Below, one piece after another: positions 1 through 12,800 of a stretch of DNA of 64,000 nucleotides. Origin of the DNA: Cephalopachus bancanus (lineage: Eukaryota; Chordata; Mammalia; Primates; Tarsiidae). The position numbers were made by a program, and so were the translations under genes. Position 1 is the stretch's first letter. Each line of letters starts with the position of its first letter. The stretch is from positions 2,604,001-2,668,000 of the forward strand of contig JAPVLO010000122.1 in NCBI GenBank assembly GCA_027257055.1, given 5' to 3'. The notes beneath the pieces were generated by a model. The model was not told the origin of the DNA. It was given only the letters and a program-made list of their open reading frames with translations, and ran no database searches.

Positions 1-160
1 TTGACAAGCAGTTTTCCAAAGTGGTTATACCAATTGACACTCCGTCCAGCAACATATGTATGAGAGTTCTTCTTGCCCCACCTTCTCATCTGTATTTGAT
101 ATTGTCAGACTTTTAAAATGTCTTCTTTTACAATATTACTGGTAAAACGACATAGATAAA
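1..160 (-). mobile_element. L1 3'-end fragment (old)
   Basis: GTTTTCCAAAGTGGTTATAC followed by CAGCAACATATGTATGAGAG matches the pattern of old L1 3' regions, which are typical in mammalian introns. It is cut by the window edge. The orientation is uncertain. Confidence 0.45.
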
Positions 161-224
161 ATATGTTCCCTATTGTCTATTACTCATATGTACTTGTCTA
201 GGTTTTATTTGGAGAGTGTGTGGG

Positions 225-375
225 GGCGGGCAGTAAACTCATTTAATCCTTACAACAGTTTATTTTTTCATTTTTTTAACGGATGAAGAAACTGAGACAT
301 GAAATGGTTAAGTAACTTGCTGAAAGTTGACAGCTATAAATCATAGAACCAGAGCTGAATCTAAACAGTCCAGCT
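225..375 (-). mobile_element. MIR SINE fragment
   Basis: ACTCATTTAATCCTTACAAC through GATGAAGAAACTGAGACATG and AAGTAACTTGCTGAAAG, reverse orientation of the MIR core. Confidence 0.65.
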
Positions 376-2660
376 CCACTGGTTCCATCTGAGTTACAAA
401 TAACTGATATCTAGACCTCCTGCCCATATTGGTGAACTCTGGATAGTGATATTAGTCCTCCAGAACCACCATGTTCTGTCTCAGAGTGGTAGTATTGGGA
501 CTTGAAAACTTCTTTCTGGTGCTAAGAGTTAGATAAAGAAAGTTGCTTGAGCTTCAGGACAGAAACTTGCTTCCTTTTACTTGCTGTAGAAGTGGGAAGA
601 AGCTGAAGTGGCCTGAAGTTCCTAGCGAAGAGGCTGATTCAGGTATGATGGGAAGGGACAGCATGTGGCCCTCTCCTTTCTGCTCTAGTTTTTAAGAGTC
701 ACTCAGAATTTATGCTCTTTCCGCTTGGTGTTTGAGAGGAAATGACCAAGAATGGGAAGTAGGAAGCAGAGGAATGAACTTTTTGCCTTCCCTACTTGTC
801 CAACAATATGGAACATGTTTTCCTTTAGAAACCATGCTATAAATGGCAGCAACATTCCCAGGCTAGCTCAAGAAACCTGTCAGGTAGCTAAAATATATGC
901 TTACAGCTAAACTGTTTTCTACTTTTTTGTTTTCACTGCAAATGTGTAGTATTCCGGTTATCTTATGTGCGAATGGGCTAGCTGAGAACTTAGCCACATT
1001 GTTTATGTAGGAAGATGTGCCAGCTATGACCACATATTTATCTTAGTGTAGAGCTAACTTTATTCATAGTAGATCATTGACTACCTGAATATCCTGCTTT
1101 AAGCAAATTGAACAGTACCATCACTGTTTTGATGATAAAGTAAAACACATCTCTAATAATATAGAGAATTATTTTCCTATAGGCATACTGTGAGCAAGAC
1201 CAAATTTTAATCAGTTAAGATATTTTTAAAATTGTAGCAATACATAATAAGTTCATCTGTTTTTTATTGGTCACATATGGGTATTTATTTATCAACTCAT
1301 CTAAGACACTGAAACATTAATGTAGCCCTGAACTACTGGTAGATCTTCAGGCTTTTGTGGCAAAAGGAATGATAATTATAATCTGCTTCAGGCTGCTGAC
1401 TAGAATAATTCCAAAGGAAATGTGCATTGCTAATGCAGCAGAGCTCATAAATTCTCAATGTCAGTTTGCCATTTGTATAGTCAGGCTGGTTGGCTAGAGG
1501 CAAAAAGACTAGGATTACCTAATATTGATGAGGTCTGAAGTTAGCCATCACCAAACTCAAATGTTTCCAGTGTTTCAGATTACTCATTAAGATCAGCAAC
1601 ATCTAGTCATGGCAGTGGAGTAGGATGGATTTGGTAATGATGAAACATTAGTTATACATAAAAATTCTGTTGATTTTAGTCCACGGCTACCTTCTTTAAG
1701 GAATTTATAGCCTTCCTGTTTTATATTATCCCTGAGCTACCTACCTGAGAATCCCATTCTGTAAAAATCTACTTGTCTCCTAAAGTATTGTGACACAAAA
1801 GTGGAAATGGAACTTTCTTCATTCTGCAGTGTTTCTCTCACACTTTTAGTGCTTAATTTATCTGAAGACCTCCTGACTCTTTGTACATTATCACAATGGC
1901 CAAGCCTGAAACATTTTTAGACCCCAGCTAGTATCTTATTATCAGAAATAGTTAAGCATCCAGAACTATGCTCTCTTTTGTACTCTAATATACTTTAGGA
2001 GTTTGGCTTGTATGGTATAATAGCACTACAACTCTGGGTTCCCAAGAAGCATTGTGGTTGTGAACTGCAATTTAAAATGAGTGAACAGTTACATGGTTTC
2101 CATCATCAAGAAGCACTAGTCCTGAGGCTGTTCCTGATTTATAGCCCAGTAGCAACTCCAGGTCATACCCCTTTAAAATGCTTTGTTTTTTCACATATGA
2201 ACCCACGACTTAAAATAACTCTTCCATTCTCTACATTTCTTAGAATTATTTTGGGAAAGGAGGTGCTGGAGCAAATCCTTTTAAAACTTCATTATTGAAA
2301 TTTTCAAATACAGGTCAAGTAGAGAAGAGGGTATATTAACTCCTCTGAGCTATTACCAGTGGATCAGGTATTTTTAGTGGAGAAAATTAGTCATCTCTTC
2401 CCCTCCAAACTTGTAGGTGGTATTGGAAATAATACTCTGAGACTCCTGAAGGAAAATGCATCAAGAGAGCATTTGCCTGAAGGGAGCAATAATGAGAAGG
2501 TTCCCATGCCCTCTCCTACAACTTTAAGATGTACTGCTATTCCTAAGAGGAAATCCAACTTAATTCAAGAGAATTCTATGAACTAGAACTATACAGAGTA
2601 CTTGTTCAGCCAACTGGCAGACTAGTCTTAAAGTTGTTTTTGTTTAAAGTTCTTGGTCTC

Positions 2661-3056
2661 TGTAAGGTAAACGAAACCAGACCAGGCGAAACGGTAACAA
2701 AGGAGCCAAGAAAAATTTATTAGTGCAATCCCGGGCGAGGTTCACCGGTCCATGTAACTGTGGGCCGGAGAAGTCGCGCCTGGCAAGATGGGTGACGGGT
2801 TTATAAAGGGCACACTGAGAAAGCTGTGAGGGGGTCGGGGAGAGCAATCACTGGTTGGGACAGTTGTCATGTCTGCTGGCGATTGGCTGAACGGGGTTGC
2901 TAGAGTTGCTGTAACAGGTACTGGCTGGCTTTGCGGCTGGAGTCTTAGTTCCGGTTACTTATTTTTGCTGGCTTACTTCTGCCCATTGTTCTCCTGGTCC
3001 AGGTTGGAGCCATCTTACTGAGGCCCGCCCCACCCTCTGGTACCTCCAGCCTTACA
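2661..3056 (-). mobile_element. Solo LTR of a class I (gammaretrovirus-like) endogenous retrovirus
   Basis: A 396-bp GC-rich block in AT-rich intron. The ends are perfect short inverted repeats, TGTAAGG and CCTTACA. Read on the minus strand it has CAGCCAATCG (CCAAT-type), CCTTTATAAACC (TATA box) and AATAAATTTTTCTTGG (poly(A) signal) in LTR order. TCTC occurs at both edges, one base offset on the right, as a likely 4-bp target duplication. No internal viral genes remain. Confidence 0.75.
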
Positions 3057-3383
3057 ATCTCTTTCACTGAAATAAGACTAGTGGAAATTTTTTAATAATT
3101 GTGCTGTTTGCTCAGTACTTTCAGGCCCTCCTGTACCCGATAGCCACTGATGTTACATTTTAATAATGACTGAATCAGGACAAGACTCCCCAAAAGCATA
3201 CTGTGCAAGGCAGAAAATAAAACAACAAAAAAGAACCTGCTTAAATGCTCATCATTGGTTAAATAAAGTGCTGTGACTCATATATGTATAAGGAGACACT
3301 ATGAAACCATTAAAGAGAATAATATGGATCTATATTTTTTGTTAGAGACAGACCAACCCCCAGCATTTAAAAGACTATCGTTA

Positions 3384-3675
3384 GCCGGGCTCGGTGGCTC
3401 AGCCTGTAATCCTGCTCTTTGGGAGGCTGAGGTCAGTGGATTGCGGGAGCCTGCGGGTTCGAGACCCGCCTGGGTAACTTGGTAAGACCTCATCTCTACA
3501 ATATAATCAAAAAATTAGCCGGGTGTGGTAGTGCGTGCCTGTAGTTCCAGCTACTTGGAAGGATGAGGCTGAAGGATCGCTGGAGCCCAGCAGGTCGAGG
3601 CTGCAGTGGCCGGGAGCGTGCCACTGCACTCCAGTCTGGGCAGAGTGAGACTCCAACTCAAAAAAAAAAAAAAAA
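3384..3675 (+). mobile_element. Alu SINE, full-length dimer
   Basis: Starts GCCGGGCTCGGTGGCTCAGC and ends in A15. It is flanked by a near-identical target duplication, AAAGACTATCGTT / AAAGACTATGGTT. It carries the T-arm-like GCGGGTTCGAGACCCGC box. Belongs to the window's dominant subfamily. Confidence 0.95.
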
Positions 3676-3784
3676 GACTATGGTTGCTCAACCTAGCCTG
3701 AACACATAATTCAAAACAAAATAAGTGTCGGCTATAAAATTAGAATAAATAATTGTAGAATGAGAATATAAGTCTTAAAAAGTT

Positions 3785-4070
3785 GTTTTTTTCTTTTGTT
3801 TTGTTTTTTGAGTCGAAGTCTCACTCTGTTGCCCAGGCTGGGAGTGCAGTGGCACACTCACAGCTCACTGCAGCCTTGATCTCCTGGGCTCAGCCTCTTG
3901 AGTTGCTGGGACTGCATGAGACACCACACCTGGCTAATTTTTTGATGTTTTGTAGAGGCGAGGTCTCTGTATGTTGCCCAGGCTGGTCTCGAAATCCCAG
4001 GCTCAAGCAGTCCTCTCTCCTTGGCCTCCCAGAGTGCTGCGATTACAGGCATGAGCCCCTATACCCAGCC
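3785..4070 (-). mobile_element. Alu SINE, full-length, inverted
   Basis: Older, more AluJ-like copy. It is flanked by the target duplication AAGTCTTAAAAAGTT (about 3770-3784 and 4071-4085). It forms an inverted pair with the Alu at 3384-3675. Confidence 0.93.
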
Positions 4071-4143
4071 AAGTCTTAAAAAGTTTTAATTTCTGCCCTC
4101 TGATTATTAGATCATTGCTTTTGGGGGGAAATATTTTATTTTT

Positions 4144-4228
4144 CAATTTATACGGATTAGGCCTCACCGTGTTACCTAGGCTGACCTCAAACTCCTGGGC
4201 TTTAGTAGGAGCCACGCTACCCAGCTAT
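4144..4228 (-). mobile_element. Internally deleted mini-Alu (about 85 bp)
   Basis: Contains recognisable antisense Alu pieces (GTTACCTAGGCTGACCTCAA, then CACGCTACCCAGCT). It is bounded by an 18-bp direct repeat, GGGAAATATTTTATTTTT (4126-4143 and 4229-4246), so it was inserted in this short form. Confidence 0.6.
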
Positions 4229-4561
4229 GGGAAATATTTTATTTTTTTAGGAAATGTTGTAGATGTCAAATCCTTACCAAAAATATATCTTTTCTTGGTG
4301 TCTTACTTCGCTGGCACTTCCAGCACCTGTTAGTCTACCCAGTCCAGCACTCCATATTTGGGAGGAGGGAGAGTAATATTTGGGGGAGTGGTAAGGTAAG
4401 AGGGGGCTGAATTGACAGAGATGGAAAGGAAAGTCAGCTTAACCCTCATCAGTCTCAACTAATTGCCCTCCAGTAGAAAAAGCGTGTGAGTCTGTATGTG
4501 TGTTTGTTTTTTGATACATGAAGAAAGACATAAAAATATGACACTACAGTATTAACTTTAA

Positions 4562-4640
4562 TTTTTTTTTTTTCAGAAAGTAGGATTTATTAAGACAGAA
4601 AAGCTCCCACAGCAGGAGGGGACCTGAAAGAGATTGCCCA
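4562..4640 (-). mobile_element. Short poly(A)-tailed LTR-end fragment, copy A
   Basis: On the minus strand it reads CTGTGGGAGCTTTTCTGTCT, then TTAATAAATCCTACTTTCTG and an A12 tail. It shares about 65 bp with the fragment at 14156-14231. AATAAA near the tail suggests a retroposed end of an LTR-derived transcript. Confidence 0.5.
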
Positions 4641-4909
4641 ATTTTAATTTTTAAAACTTAAGTTTCTTAAAGGAAAATAAATTTAATATTATACAAAAAT
4701 AAATTACTGTATTTATATATAATAGTATTACATTCCATGACAAAATTTTTGTTTATAAGAGCAACTAAAAGATAAAATACCTAGGGATAGACAAATAACA
4801 AGAAATTTACAGGACTTACATGAAGAAAACTTTAGATCTCTATTGAGGGACATTAAAAAAGACTGCAGGAAATGTGAAGACATTTTTTGTCTTCAGTGAA
4901 ACAACTACA

Positions 4910-5204
4910 TTTTTTTTTTTTTTTTTTGAGTTGGAGTCTCACTCTGTCTCCCAGACTGGAGTGGGCCACTGCAGTGGAGTGGCCGGGAGCGGCCACTGCA
5001 GCCTCAACCTGCTGGGCTCCGGTGATCCTTCCGCCTCAGCCTTCCAAGTAGCTGGAACTACAGGTGCACGCTACCACGCCCAGCTAATTTTTTGATTTAT
5101 TGTAGAGATGAGGTCTCGCCAAATTGCCCAGGCAGGTCTTGAACCCGCGGGCTCAGGCAATCCATTCACCTCAGCCTCTCAAAGTGAGAGCCACCGAGGC
5201 CGGC
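4910..5204 (-). mobile_element. Alu SINE, full-length
   Basis: Oligo(T) start, right then left monomer, ending CACCGAGGCCGGC. The flanks share ACAACTA. It carries a 19-bp local duplication, CACTGCAGTGGAGTGGCCGG-like, in the right monomer. Confidence 0.92.
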
Positions 5205-5665
5205 TACAACTAAATATTTTAAAGAGTTATACTCTTCTTAGATAAATTAGTAAATTCAATGTCAACCCATTTTATGGCCATAAACACTTTTAAACATGGT
5301 TGAAATGCAAAAGGCAAACTGAAAAGAAAATTTGAAACAATATAGTATACAAATTTTTAGTGTTTTTAATTCACAGAGCACTCTTAAAAATAATTCAGGT
5401 GAAAAACAACCCTCACTGGAGACTTCATAAAAGAGGATACAGAAATAAACAAAGGAAAAGATCTTCAACCTTTTCAACAAAGGAAAAGATCTTCAACCTG
5501 AAGAAAAATAAGTAAAAGTGAGATTCCATTTTTAATTTATCAGACTAACAAAGATTTTGACATTAAAGTATTAATGAAGGTATAGGGATATAGGCATCTT
5601 TAGGAATATCAATTGCTACTTTTGTAGAGAACAGTTTTGCAAATATGTCAAAATTTTGTATGTCT

Positions 5666-5930
5666 TTTTTTTTTTTTGAGTTGGAGACTCACTGTCACCC
5701 AAGAGTTCTGTGGCACATTCATGGCCACTCCAGCATCCTTCCATCTCAGTCTTCCAAGTAGCTGGAACTACAGGTGCATGCTACCATGCCCAGCTAATTT
5801 TTTATTTATTGTAGAGACAAGGTCTCGCCAAGTTGCCTGGCCTGGTCTCGAACCCGTGGGCTCAGGCAATTTCCACTTGCCTCGGCCTCCCAAAGTGCTG
5901 GGATTACAGGCGGAGCCACTGAGCCTGGCC
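5666..5930 (-). mobile_element. Alu SINE, full-length with deletion
   Basis: Antisense Alu flanked by a perfect 16-bp target duplication, AAAATTTTGTATGTCT (5650-5665 and 5931-5946). The right monomer is shortened by about 30 bp. Confidence 0.94.
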
Positions 5931-6783
5931 AAAATTTTGTATGTCTCTTAACATGGAAGACAAACTGCTTTTAAAATTGTTCAATAAAATTGAATGTCCA
6001 AACAATATGTATAAAATATTATGTAATACTATACTATGAAAATATAATATATTATTAATAGATGTGTAGAGAAATGTCCTGAAGTGTGTTTGCTAAATGT
6101 TAACAGTGATCATTTGCAGAAACTTTTTACTGTTGTTTTACTTTTGACTTTTCACTTTATGCTTTTTCAGCATCGTTGTAAAAAGATGTGATACTACACA
6201 TACACCATTACATAATCAAACAAAACAAAATATGTGCTTCCCTTGGACTCTCTGTGGCTCATCCTGTGTGGTATCGTGGGAGTGCAGAGCATTTCCTCTC
6301 AGGAGGATGACCTTTGAGAAGTGGGTTCAGACTGAAAAAGTTGGTGGATACAGTCTTTGTCACAGCTGCCACAAACCCACCAAAGGGTTTTTCTTGAGAG
6401 GGAAGTGATTGTATGTCACTTCCATACTTGTTATTAGAAAGCATCTAATTCAGGTGGAACCAACAAAATGGTAGGATGATTGCCTAGGTTGACTGTGTGG
6501 ACCAAATCATCCCTTGATCAAACCTTATGCCAAGATCAGTCATTACAGTGAAAAGAAAAGGGAACTGTAGTGTTGCTGTTTATAAATTCACATTTGTGGT
6601 TTTCCATGCTTTTTCATCAGATCTTTTGATTCAGGGCTAGAACAAGGTGATTTGCAGCTATGTCTAAAGGCCAGTTCTGCTTTTCCTTTTTCCCCTTTTC
6701 ATCTTCACTTCCTAGAGCCCCTCAGCAGGTGAAGACAGAATCAGTGCCCTGGTGAGGGCTGTTTTCCCATTTGTGCTACTTAC

Positions 6784-6945
6784 TTTTTTTTTTTTTAATG
6801 CGTTGGAGTCTCACTCTGTCGCCCAGGCTGGTGTGCAGTGGCACGCTCACTGCCACCTCAGCCTTGACCTGCTGGGTTCAGACAATCCTTCTTCCTCAGC
6901 CTTCCAAGTTGCTGGAACTACAGGCGTGCGCTATTATGTGCAACT
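6784..6945 (-). mobile_element. Alu SINE, truncated (right monomer)
   Basis: T-run, then CTCACTCTGTCGCCCAGGCT through CTGGAACTACAGGCGTGCGC. The left monomer is missing. Confidence 0.85.
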
Positions 6946-9044
6946 ATGCTGTACATTTTTATACATTTGATAGGCCTGATCCTACCCTCGGGGTTCAGCC
7001 TTATTTAGTGCTGGGCTCCCCAAATTTTATCCTTTTGAATGAAAAAGATTTTCATAGATTTCAACCTAATGCTTTTATAAAAATTACAACTTGGTATCAG
7101 AAATCTGTCTCTGTGGGTGTTCACTTGGATTCTGAAAATGGAGCCAGAGTCTTGAAGTGGTTTCCGAATAAAAAATGAAACGTGTTTGAAGTCTATAACT
7201 CTTCCTTCTCCTTAATCGCATCCTAGATACCCCACCAATGTTAAGTGTCATTTGTGTGAATAGCTTCTCTAGTTTTAGTTTTCAGAGCCTTTTTTTTCAT
7301 TCTAGCTGTCTGGATGATTAATGTGACTAGGAAAATACTGTTGATCCATTTAAATCATGTCAAACAACATCCATTGCTCATCTACATAATGAAATACACA
7401 CTCGAGCATTACATCTTAAGTGTGGGAACCAGTGAACTACAAAATAATGTTTTAGTTACTTAGGTTATGAAATAAAATATAAGATATTAGGACTAACTAT
7501 GGCATTAAATTTTAGACTATTCAGGTGGTAATTGTCAGTGACAATCACTTATAAACAGCGAATAGTGTTTCTGCTGTAGTAGCTAAATTAGAGGTGGGGG
7601 GTGGTTGCATGCAACAGTGTGAGTTTAAGAAAAGTCTTTATGTCAAAGTATGTCTTAATATTACTTGGTTATTATGGGATTTATTGTAAGTAGAGTGTTT
7701 CATTTGTTAACCAGTGATTGTAAAAATAACAGTTTTCTTAACAATTCAAAAAGATTGTTTGACATTTTTATCATAGTTTCATTAAACTGGTCTTTGAATA
7801 ATTTTAAAGACAATTGATTTATAGTTGAAACTATTTTGAGCAATGATCTGATAACAAAGATAAGCCTTGACAGCTTTTTAAATATTTAAATTTTATAAGA
7901 AAATCATTTGTACAGTGTTTAAATAAATGCAAAATTTGAAGGCACTGAATTTAGGCTATCAGGTTTCCATGGTTACACCTTTCCAAGTTATTTTGTGTAT
8001 TGTGAAAATAGCTGTGTGAGTCACTGATAATTATTTGTTTTTTTGTTTGTTCTGTTAGTAATTCTGTGTTTAGCTGAATTTAATACAGTTCACACGGCGT
8101 GCTTTGGTTTATGTATATTTTAGTGTTTTTGATTGACAGTGATTGAGCATTTCTTATGGAGTGCTTGCCTTTTTTGTCATAAATGATGTATGCTGGTAGT
8201 GCTTGAAATGTAAATAAGTTCTTCCTGTATCACTGTTTAATAAACAGGAATTTTTATGCAAAGAAGACTTCTTGGTACATTTAAACAATAAGGTTTGGTG
8301 TGCTTTAGACTATTTCTGTTAAACATATTGCACACCAAGACAATATGTTTAAATTCTTACCAACTTTAAGTTACTGAAGTTACCAAGGACAACATTAAAG
8401 TTAATGGCTAAGTACAACATTGACTGAATACTAAGTAACAAAATAGCAGCATTTTGACCTAACTCTTACAAATTGTTTTTGTTAGTGAGCTTTACAGGGA
8501 ATGTCTTCCCTGCAAAGAAGGATTCTTTCTATAGCATAATTTCTCCCAACCCACCTTTTGTACACGTTTAAGAACTGTTCTATATACTAATATGTTTAGA
8601 AGGATATGATTCTTGAAAAAAAAGTCAGAACCTTTTATACCTATGAATGGAAGAAAGGATTTTCATTAGACCTCACCATTAACCATCAGCATACTAGCAG
8701 GAGCCTACCAGGAACTCTCAGGAAAACATCAAAATTAGGCTGTGCATAATTCATCCTACTGAGTTTAAGCCTTCTCTTAAATCACTGTAATCATGAGACT
8801 CTGTCAAGTTCGTAAAATATTTCTGTATCTGCAGTCTCATTTGATGGTCAGGCTGGCCCTGTGATAAAGTGAGGAGAGGCATAGTCTTTGAATAGGGTGG
8901 ATTTTAAGTGGCAGCTCTGGGACCAACCTAGGATCTCTTGATTACTTTGTGAACTACTTTGTGGGTTATCCAAAGCACATTTAAAATTCAGGCCGATTTC
9001 TACCTACTGATTAGTCCATTTTAGAATGACCTCCTCCCACAGTC

Positions 9045-9235
9045 AGGTAACCAATGACAGTAATTACCATTTATGGAGTGCTTACTTTGTGCCACTTTCT
9101 ATATATCATGTCATACAATTATCATAGCAACTAGTAAGGAAGGTATTATTATGAGGAAGGTATCATATTAACAAATGAGGAAAACGAAGACTTAGAGAAT
9201 TTAACTAACTTGTCAAATAAACTGTGTACTCAGAG
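9045..9235 (-). mobile_element. MIR SINE fragment
   Basis: TTTATGGAGTGCTTACTTTG, then AATGAGGAAAACGAAGACTT and AACTAACTTGTCAAA, antisense MIR. Confidence 0.7.
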
Positions 9236-9534
9236 AAGGAAGACCAATTTATATGAAAACTCAAGTAAACATAGAGTCTTATCTTATGGAGGATACTCCA
9301 GTGGTGCATTCATAAACAAAATATAAAATGTTTTAAATTTCACACTGTTTTCTAATTTTTACCCCCAAATTGGCTATGTCATATTAGGCATCTGTTATTA
9401 TTGGGATGTTGGATTTGCAGAAGTACAGGTCAAAAAGTGTTTACTGCACTCACACTTAACTATGTTTCACATATTTTACATATCAAATGTGTCAGTACTA
9501 TGGCAATATTAAAGACTTTAAAAATGAGATGATG

Positions 9535-9834
9535 GCCGGGCTCGGTAGCTCAGCCTGAAATCCCGCGTTTTTGGGAGGCTGAGGTGAGTGGATTGCCTGA
9601 GCCCGCGGGTTCAAGACCCGCCTGGGCAACTTGGTGAGACCTCATCTCTACAATAAATCAAAAAAATTAGCTGGATGTGGTAGCGCGCACCTGTAGTTCC
9701 AGCTACTTGGAAGGCTGAGGCGGAAGGATTGCCAGAGCCCAGCAGGTCGAGGCTGCGGTGGCTGGGAGCGGCCACTGCACTCCAGTCTGGGTGACAGAGT
9801 GAGACTCCAACTCAAAAAAAAAAAAAAAAAAAAA
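9535..9834 (+). mobile_element. Alu SINE, full-length dimer
   Basis: Begins GCCGGGCTCGGTAGCTCAGC and ends CTCCAACTC plus A21. GCGGGTTCAAGACCCGC is present. The flanks share AATGAGATGATG / AAGAAATGATGA. Confidence 0.94.
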
Positions 9835-12800
9835 GAAATGATGAATTTGTCCTTTAATTAAGTGCAAATATTTGGTCGGTCAGCTAACATTTTCAAGTAT
9901 GAGAAACAGCCTGCTATATACAGATAACGAGTATTCTTTTTTGTTGTTGTTGGTGGTGGTGGTAGTTTTAATTTTTAGTTAAAAAAATAACAGATAGTTG
10001 AACATCCATATCTTTTTTGTAAAAAAAAAGATACAAGGGCCAAATTGTAAACAGGCTTCTATGGAACTTCCCTTTTAAGTCTGTACCATTTTAATGCATT
10101 GCACTTTTTGCATTAATGCCTAAAGCTGTTGAGTGGTTAACCAAGTCTACCCAAACTGAGTATGAAACTATTTGTGGCAACATAGCTATATCAGTCCAAA
10201 AAGCTGCCTTCAAAAAATTTGGAGCTTTTCAATTTACTAAAGAGGCTACTGCATACTTTCTCTTTATTTTTCTGGTTGAAAATAACTGCTTGATAAGTGA
10301 TTTTGACTTCTATTGTCTTGAATCTGCGTCTTCTCAACTACACAAGTTTGGAGACACATTGTTTTCCTGAAGCTTTAGCTTTCTCATTTTAGGTTGTGAT
10401 TATTTACCTACCTCTCCTGTTTCCTGGTTAAGGGCGGAGACAAAATTCTCACATCTGTGAAAATACCACTATAAGATTTTGTATTCAAATGTTTTTTGTT
10501 TTTAATTTTATACCTTACATTCGGGATTTTAGAATGAAAATATTCTCAGGAAAGTATTAAGATATAGGATTTTGTTTTGTTTTTGTTTTTTGATATTGAT
10601 ACTACAGTAATGATCAAAGCTCTGAGCTATTTCACACCAATTATTTGCTTATGTGACAAAAACTTTAAATGACTAAGTGAATAGAAAAAAAAAGGTATCC
10701 AACAATATACCTAGAGCATGCTGCATATAAAAATCAATTGACACTATTATAATATGAAGACTAAAATTATGTTTTTTTCAAATGCTTTAATATACTTTTA
10801 AAAATATTCATATTAAAGCTATGCTTTTGATCATCGACTATAAGTCCCCACTTCTTCTGTTAGTGGGTGTCTTAATCCAGATAACAAATAATTTGGGTAG
10901 TATTTTACATGACAGTAGTATTTATGAATAGTCTAAGTTTTTTTTAAGAATTAAAGAAGGACTTTCTTACTATATCCTTATTTTTTAAACTTGTGATTTT
11001 TTATATGTGCTTTCTCTAGAATTGAATTCTGTGTGTGATTTTTGTGTGTGTGTGTGAAATTGCTCTTTCTGGTTCCTATTTGTGTACTTTAATATAAAAT
11101 TGTTCTATTTTCCTCTTCTTTAACCAAAGTGTGTGAGTTAGAATGTTTCTTCTGAGAGACTTTAGAAAGTTGAAATTTGCCAGATGTTCTGTGCTAACCT
11201 AGACGTGTTCATTCCCTGGGTACCAGAACTGTGTGGAATTCTTTTCTATTACTTTGACAGAGCATTTGGGTTTGGTCCATTTGGGTGTTGTGCTTCTATT
11301 CTGATCAGAGCTTGTCTTTTATTCTGTATTTAAATATTACGGCATCCAGAAAATCTGGCAAAGAAAATGATATTTTGATGACATTTTTCACAGGGCTCAA
11401 CTAGAATGAATTATTACATTTTGACCATGGCCCTAATAAACAGCTTCTTTATTTCCCCAGCAAGGATACAATATTTCTTTGTCTAAGAAGTTGCCTGAGT
11501 ATATGTATTGTTAAAGTGCTTTAAAAAGCTGTTTTTCTCTCAACTTTAGCTGAGAGACAATGGGATTTGCTAAGTATTTACTATTTCATTGTGACTCAAT
11601 ATTTTATGATTATAAAGATGATTTTCTATTTAATTTTGAAGAAAACATTTTTATCTTAAATATAAACATTTCATACAATAGCCCTATTTCCTTGTACAAC
11701 TTAATCATTTCTACTTCACTTCCATGTATCCACCAAATAATCAGCTTTTACTTTTACATTTTGAGTTCTTGCTGTAATCTTTGGCACCCTTCCCCCAGCT
11801 ATAGTTGGGCCAGCCTAAAGGAATTTTTTCTCTAGGCCCTCAAACAGGAGTCTACATTATTACATAGGAATGTTTATTGATCTGTGTTCCTAGAGTAGGT
11901 TGGGGGTTTTTGTTTCCTAAGAAGAAGGGAATGCTTCTTGTTTAAATATAGGTCCCCAGATGTTGGTGGTGTACATTAATGAATAATCACATATTATCAA
12001 ATTTAGTTTTTGTAAAGAAACAAAATGAAGTGTTTTTCTAAACCATTTCTGAACTTGTCATTGATATTATACTCTATCAGTTACTGTTGACAAATTTCTT
12101 GGAAGGAAGAGGCATATCTCATAGAACTAACTTCCTGATGTCACCTTGGGGAAGGTCATCATTTGTGGTGACCTGGACTCCACTTTGTATGTTGTTATTA
12201 TTGAAAAAGGGTACCCTCAGGCTGCTGCCTTTCCTCTCCCCAGAAGTGCTGTAACTATGATTAACTTTCCAGTTTGTCTTTTCTAGAACCAGGATTCCCA
12301 GGTTTTGGATTATGCTTTATGATAAGTTCTGACATCTGCAGACTAGTATCTATCTCACCTTCATTTGACTGCTAAGTTTTAGTACTAGTAGTGGCCTAAT
12401 CCTACTTTAATATGAGAATGATGCATTCTGATGAAAATTGCCAACTCAAAGCATTAAATGTGTAGGGTGAGCTTTTCTATTTCAGTAGAAAAGTGAGTTA
12501 TGACTTTTTTGTTACTTAAAATATTTTACACATTTCCTTTTTATTTCTGTGGAATCTTTATTACTGTTTTAATGGTCTTAGCTATAAATAACTTCAAGAC
12601 CAATACTGTTGGATGTCGAGTAGAATATTTATTTCAGGCAAGTATTTATCCCAGTATATTCTAGACTCAGCTATGTGCTTTATTTTGAGCATTAAATAAA
12701 ATGAGCTGTTTTCCAACACCTGCATACTAACTGGGCCTGCACCCTCTTTAGAAATGTTTAATAAACACTGTAGCTTTACTAGTCAAAGGTTGTTGCCAAA

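Noticed and set aside
2644..2847. 67-codon minus-strand frame in the LTR
   Set aside because: It lies inside the LTR non-coding region and crosses its TATA and poly(A) signals.
3457..3473. tRNA-like T-arm sequence (GGTTCGAGACC)
   Set aside because: It belongs to the Alu Pol III B box. There is no anticodon arm or acceptor stem, so it is not a tRNA gene.
6771..7178. 135-codon frame
   Set aside because: Its first half is a truncated antisense Alu and the remainder has no recognisable protein.
10116..10370. 84-codon frame beginning MPKAVEWL in intron 1
   Set aside because: No family recognised, AT-rich intronic sequence, no supporting splice pattern or repeat origin.
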